From: Deltaproteobacteria bacterium
GTDB lineage: Bacteria > Desulfobacterota > Binatia > UTPRO1
Length of the DNA stretch: 64,000 nt
Reading direction: 5' to 3'
Assembly (NCBI GenBank): GCA_020848745.1
Contig: JADLHM010000057.1
Location: 1-64,000 of the forward strand
Positions 63,044 through 64,000 of this stretch are shown here, piece by piece (positions within the stretch are counted from its first letter, which is position 1; the number at the start of each line of letters is the position of its first letter). The notes below the pieces were generated by a model that made no database searches, was not told where the DNA came from, and saw only the letters and a program-made list of their open reading frames with translations. Made by a program: the position numbers and the translations under genes.

Positions 63044-63145
63044 GCGCGGAGCGTGCTCCAGCTCGGCGGCAATTTCAACGAACGCCGCGCGCGCCCGCGC
63101 GAGCCGTACCGCCCCGACGAGTACGCGCCCGCGCGCGGCCGAGCC

Positions 63146-63532
63146 TCAGCCGTGCTCGAGGGCCCCCGGCCAGGCCGCGATCCCCTCGACGACGTTGTAG
63201 ACGTCGGACCGGCCCCGCCACACCAGGTAGGCGGTCGCGTCGAGGGAGCGGATGCCGTGCTCACAGTGGACGACGAGCGGACCGGCGAGCCCGAGCACCT
63301 CGTCGACCCGCGCGACGAGCTCGTGCAGCGGCACGAGCCGGGCGCCCGGCAGACGGTGCGAGCGGAACTCGCCCTCCGTCCGCACATCGACGATGGAGCA
63401 CGCGCGCCCCGCGGCGAGCCACGCTGCGAGCTCCGCGCAACGGAGCGGCCGCACCTCGGCGGCGCAGGCGCCGAGCTCGCCCGCGGTCGGGAGCGCTTCC
63501 GGGTCGCGGGTCGGCCGATCGCGGGGGATCAC
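63146..63532 (-). CDS. Single-domain rhodanese-like sulfurtransferase
   Basis: A 128-residue protein with one rhodanese domain: SIVDVRTEGEFRSHRLPGAR, the active-site loop V-V-H-C-E-H-G-I-R-S with the persulfide-forming Cys, and the C-terminal VYNVVEGIAAW. It moves sulfane sulfur between donors and acceptors in the cytosol. The GTG overlaps the FIST-gene stop by four bases (GTGA), so the two are co-translated. Confidence 0.88.
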   Translation of the reverse strand: MIPRDRPTRDPEALPTAGELGACAAEVRPLRCAELAAWLAAGRACSIVDVRTEGEFRSHRLPGARLVPLHELVARVDEVLGLAGPLVVHCEHGIRSLDATAYLVWRGRSDVYNVVEGIAAWPGALEHG

Positions 63533-64000
63533 GCCCGGCTCCGAAAGACGCCGAACGCGCTCGTGTACCCGTGCAGGAACGTCCGCCCGTGCACCGGCCC
63601 GATCTCGCCGTTGCAGAAGAACCCGCCGAGCGGCACCCGTCCGAGATGGCGCTGAAAGGTCCGCGTGTCGTGGTCCGGCGTCCCGTAGAGCTGCGCGCCC
63701 CGCCCGAGACACGAGAAGATCAGCGCACCCGTCGGGCGGCCGTGCGGACGCTCGCCGTAGCGCGCCAGCACCGCGTCGAGGTCATGGGCCGACGTCGCCG
63801 CGTCGCGCAAGTGGAACTGCACGACCATCCCGGTCCTGAGCGCCGCGCCGACCGCGATCGCCCCCGACTTGCCGTCGATACCGAGGAGGTTCCGGATGAG
63901 GAAGTCGCCCTGGCGGTACGCCTCCTGCTCCTGCATCACGACCCCGAGGAAGAGCGAGTTCGCGAAGAGCTGCCGATCGCGCGGATCCGCCTCGGCGACG
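63529..64000 (-). CDS. FIST-domain sensory protein (C-terminal part; cut by window edge)
   Basis: At least 156 residues of the C-terminal end are visible, with the frame open to the edge. QGDFLIRNLLGIDGKSGAIA and the terminal LGRVPLGGFFCNGEIGPVHG followed by RTFLHGYTSAFGVFR are FIST_C signatures. FIST domains are thought to bind small ligands such as amino acids in signal transduction. The N-terminal FIST domain would lie beyond 64000. Its stop overlaps the rhodanese GTG. Confidence 0.85.
   Translation of the reverse strand, partial: VAEADPRDRQLFANSLFLGVVMQEQEAYRQGDFLIRNLLGIDGKSGAIAVGAALRTGMVVQFHLRDAATSAHDLDAVLARYGERPHGRPTGALIFSCLGRGAQLYGTPDHDTRTFQRHLGRVPLGGFFCNGEIGPVHGRTFLHGYTSAFGVFRSRA

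Overview
The window is high-GC bacterial chromosomal DNA with dense coding on both strands, few mobile features and one tRNA. Several secreted proteins carry Thr/Pro-rich tails, Big-2-like Ig repeats, Myxococcus-type CGDG...CDDG cysteine repeats, delta-60 repeats and a four-cysteine dockerin-like module. Together with HMG-CoA-synthase-like/DUF35 and thiolase lipid genes this suggests a Binatota (Binatia) or related deltaproteobacterial/myxobacterial lineage. That placement is inference from gene style; no rRNA or marker tree was available.

Layout. 0-1 kb: end of an unknown gene, a ParD/RelE-type toxin-antitoxin pair and tRNA-Glu(UUC). 1-6 kb: a start-less coding-like frame, an enoyl-CoA hydratase, an HMGCS-like/DUF35 fusion with a thiolase, and threonine aldolase. 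6-12.7 kb: exported Cys-rich and Ig-like proteins around a HEAT-repeat protein. 12.7-17.5 kb: a CBS-domain protein and a MacA/MacB-like tripartite exporter operon. 17.6-23.2 kb: a second thiolase, an envelope L,D-transpeptidase with a DUF2142-like membrane protein, a Cys-rich lipoprotein and an aldehyde dehydrogenase. 23.3-29.5 kb: a VOC protein, an orphan membrane sensor-like protein with glycogen phosphorylase, and an exported sugar-dehydrogenase-like protein. 29.5-29.8 kb: two related long hairpins between convergent genes. 29.8-38.8 kb: FtsH, a nitroreductase, and a tightly overlapped metH, cytochrome c, aldonolactone oxidase, DUF2889 operon.

38.9-48.5 kb: a delta-60/dockerin-like surface protein, then a poly-N-acetylglucosamine-like (Pga-like) exopolysaccharide operon (porin/TPR, GT2 synthase, small membrane protein, deacetylase) preceded on the same strand by a response regulator fused to degenerate RecA/KaiC-like and GGDEF-like domains. 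48.6-53.7 kb: an RBBP9-like hydrolase, a PAS histidine kinase, an exported LmbE-type deacetylase and an orphan molybdopterin oxidoreductase. 53.8-58.6 kb: a 1206-residue beta-helix surface protein divergent from a GAF-GGDEF diguanylate cyclase. 58.6-64 kb: a UbiA/MenA-like prenyltransferase, a 340-bp gap with a 22-bp inverted repeat, DUF445, YfbR, a PHB-depolymerase-like esterase, a rhodanese and a FIST-domain protein running off the edge.

Themes: cell-surface construction (exopolysaccharide, adhesin-like proteins, tripartite export), probable c-di-GMP signalling beside it, and acyl-CoA metabolism. At least six genes show a TANNNN hexamer only 6-8 nt before the start codon and no Shine-Dalgarno, suggesting leaderless transcripts, while other genes carry clear GGAG-type sites.
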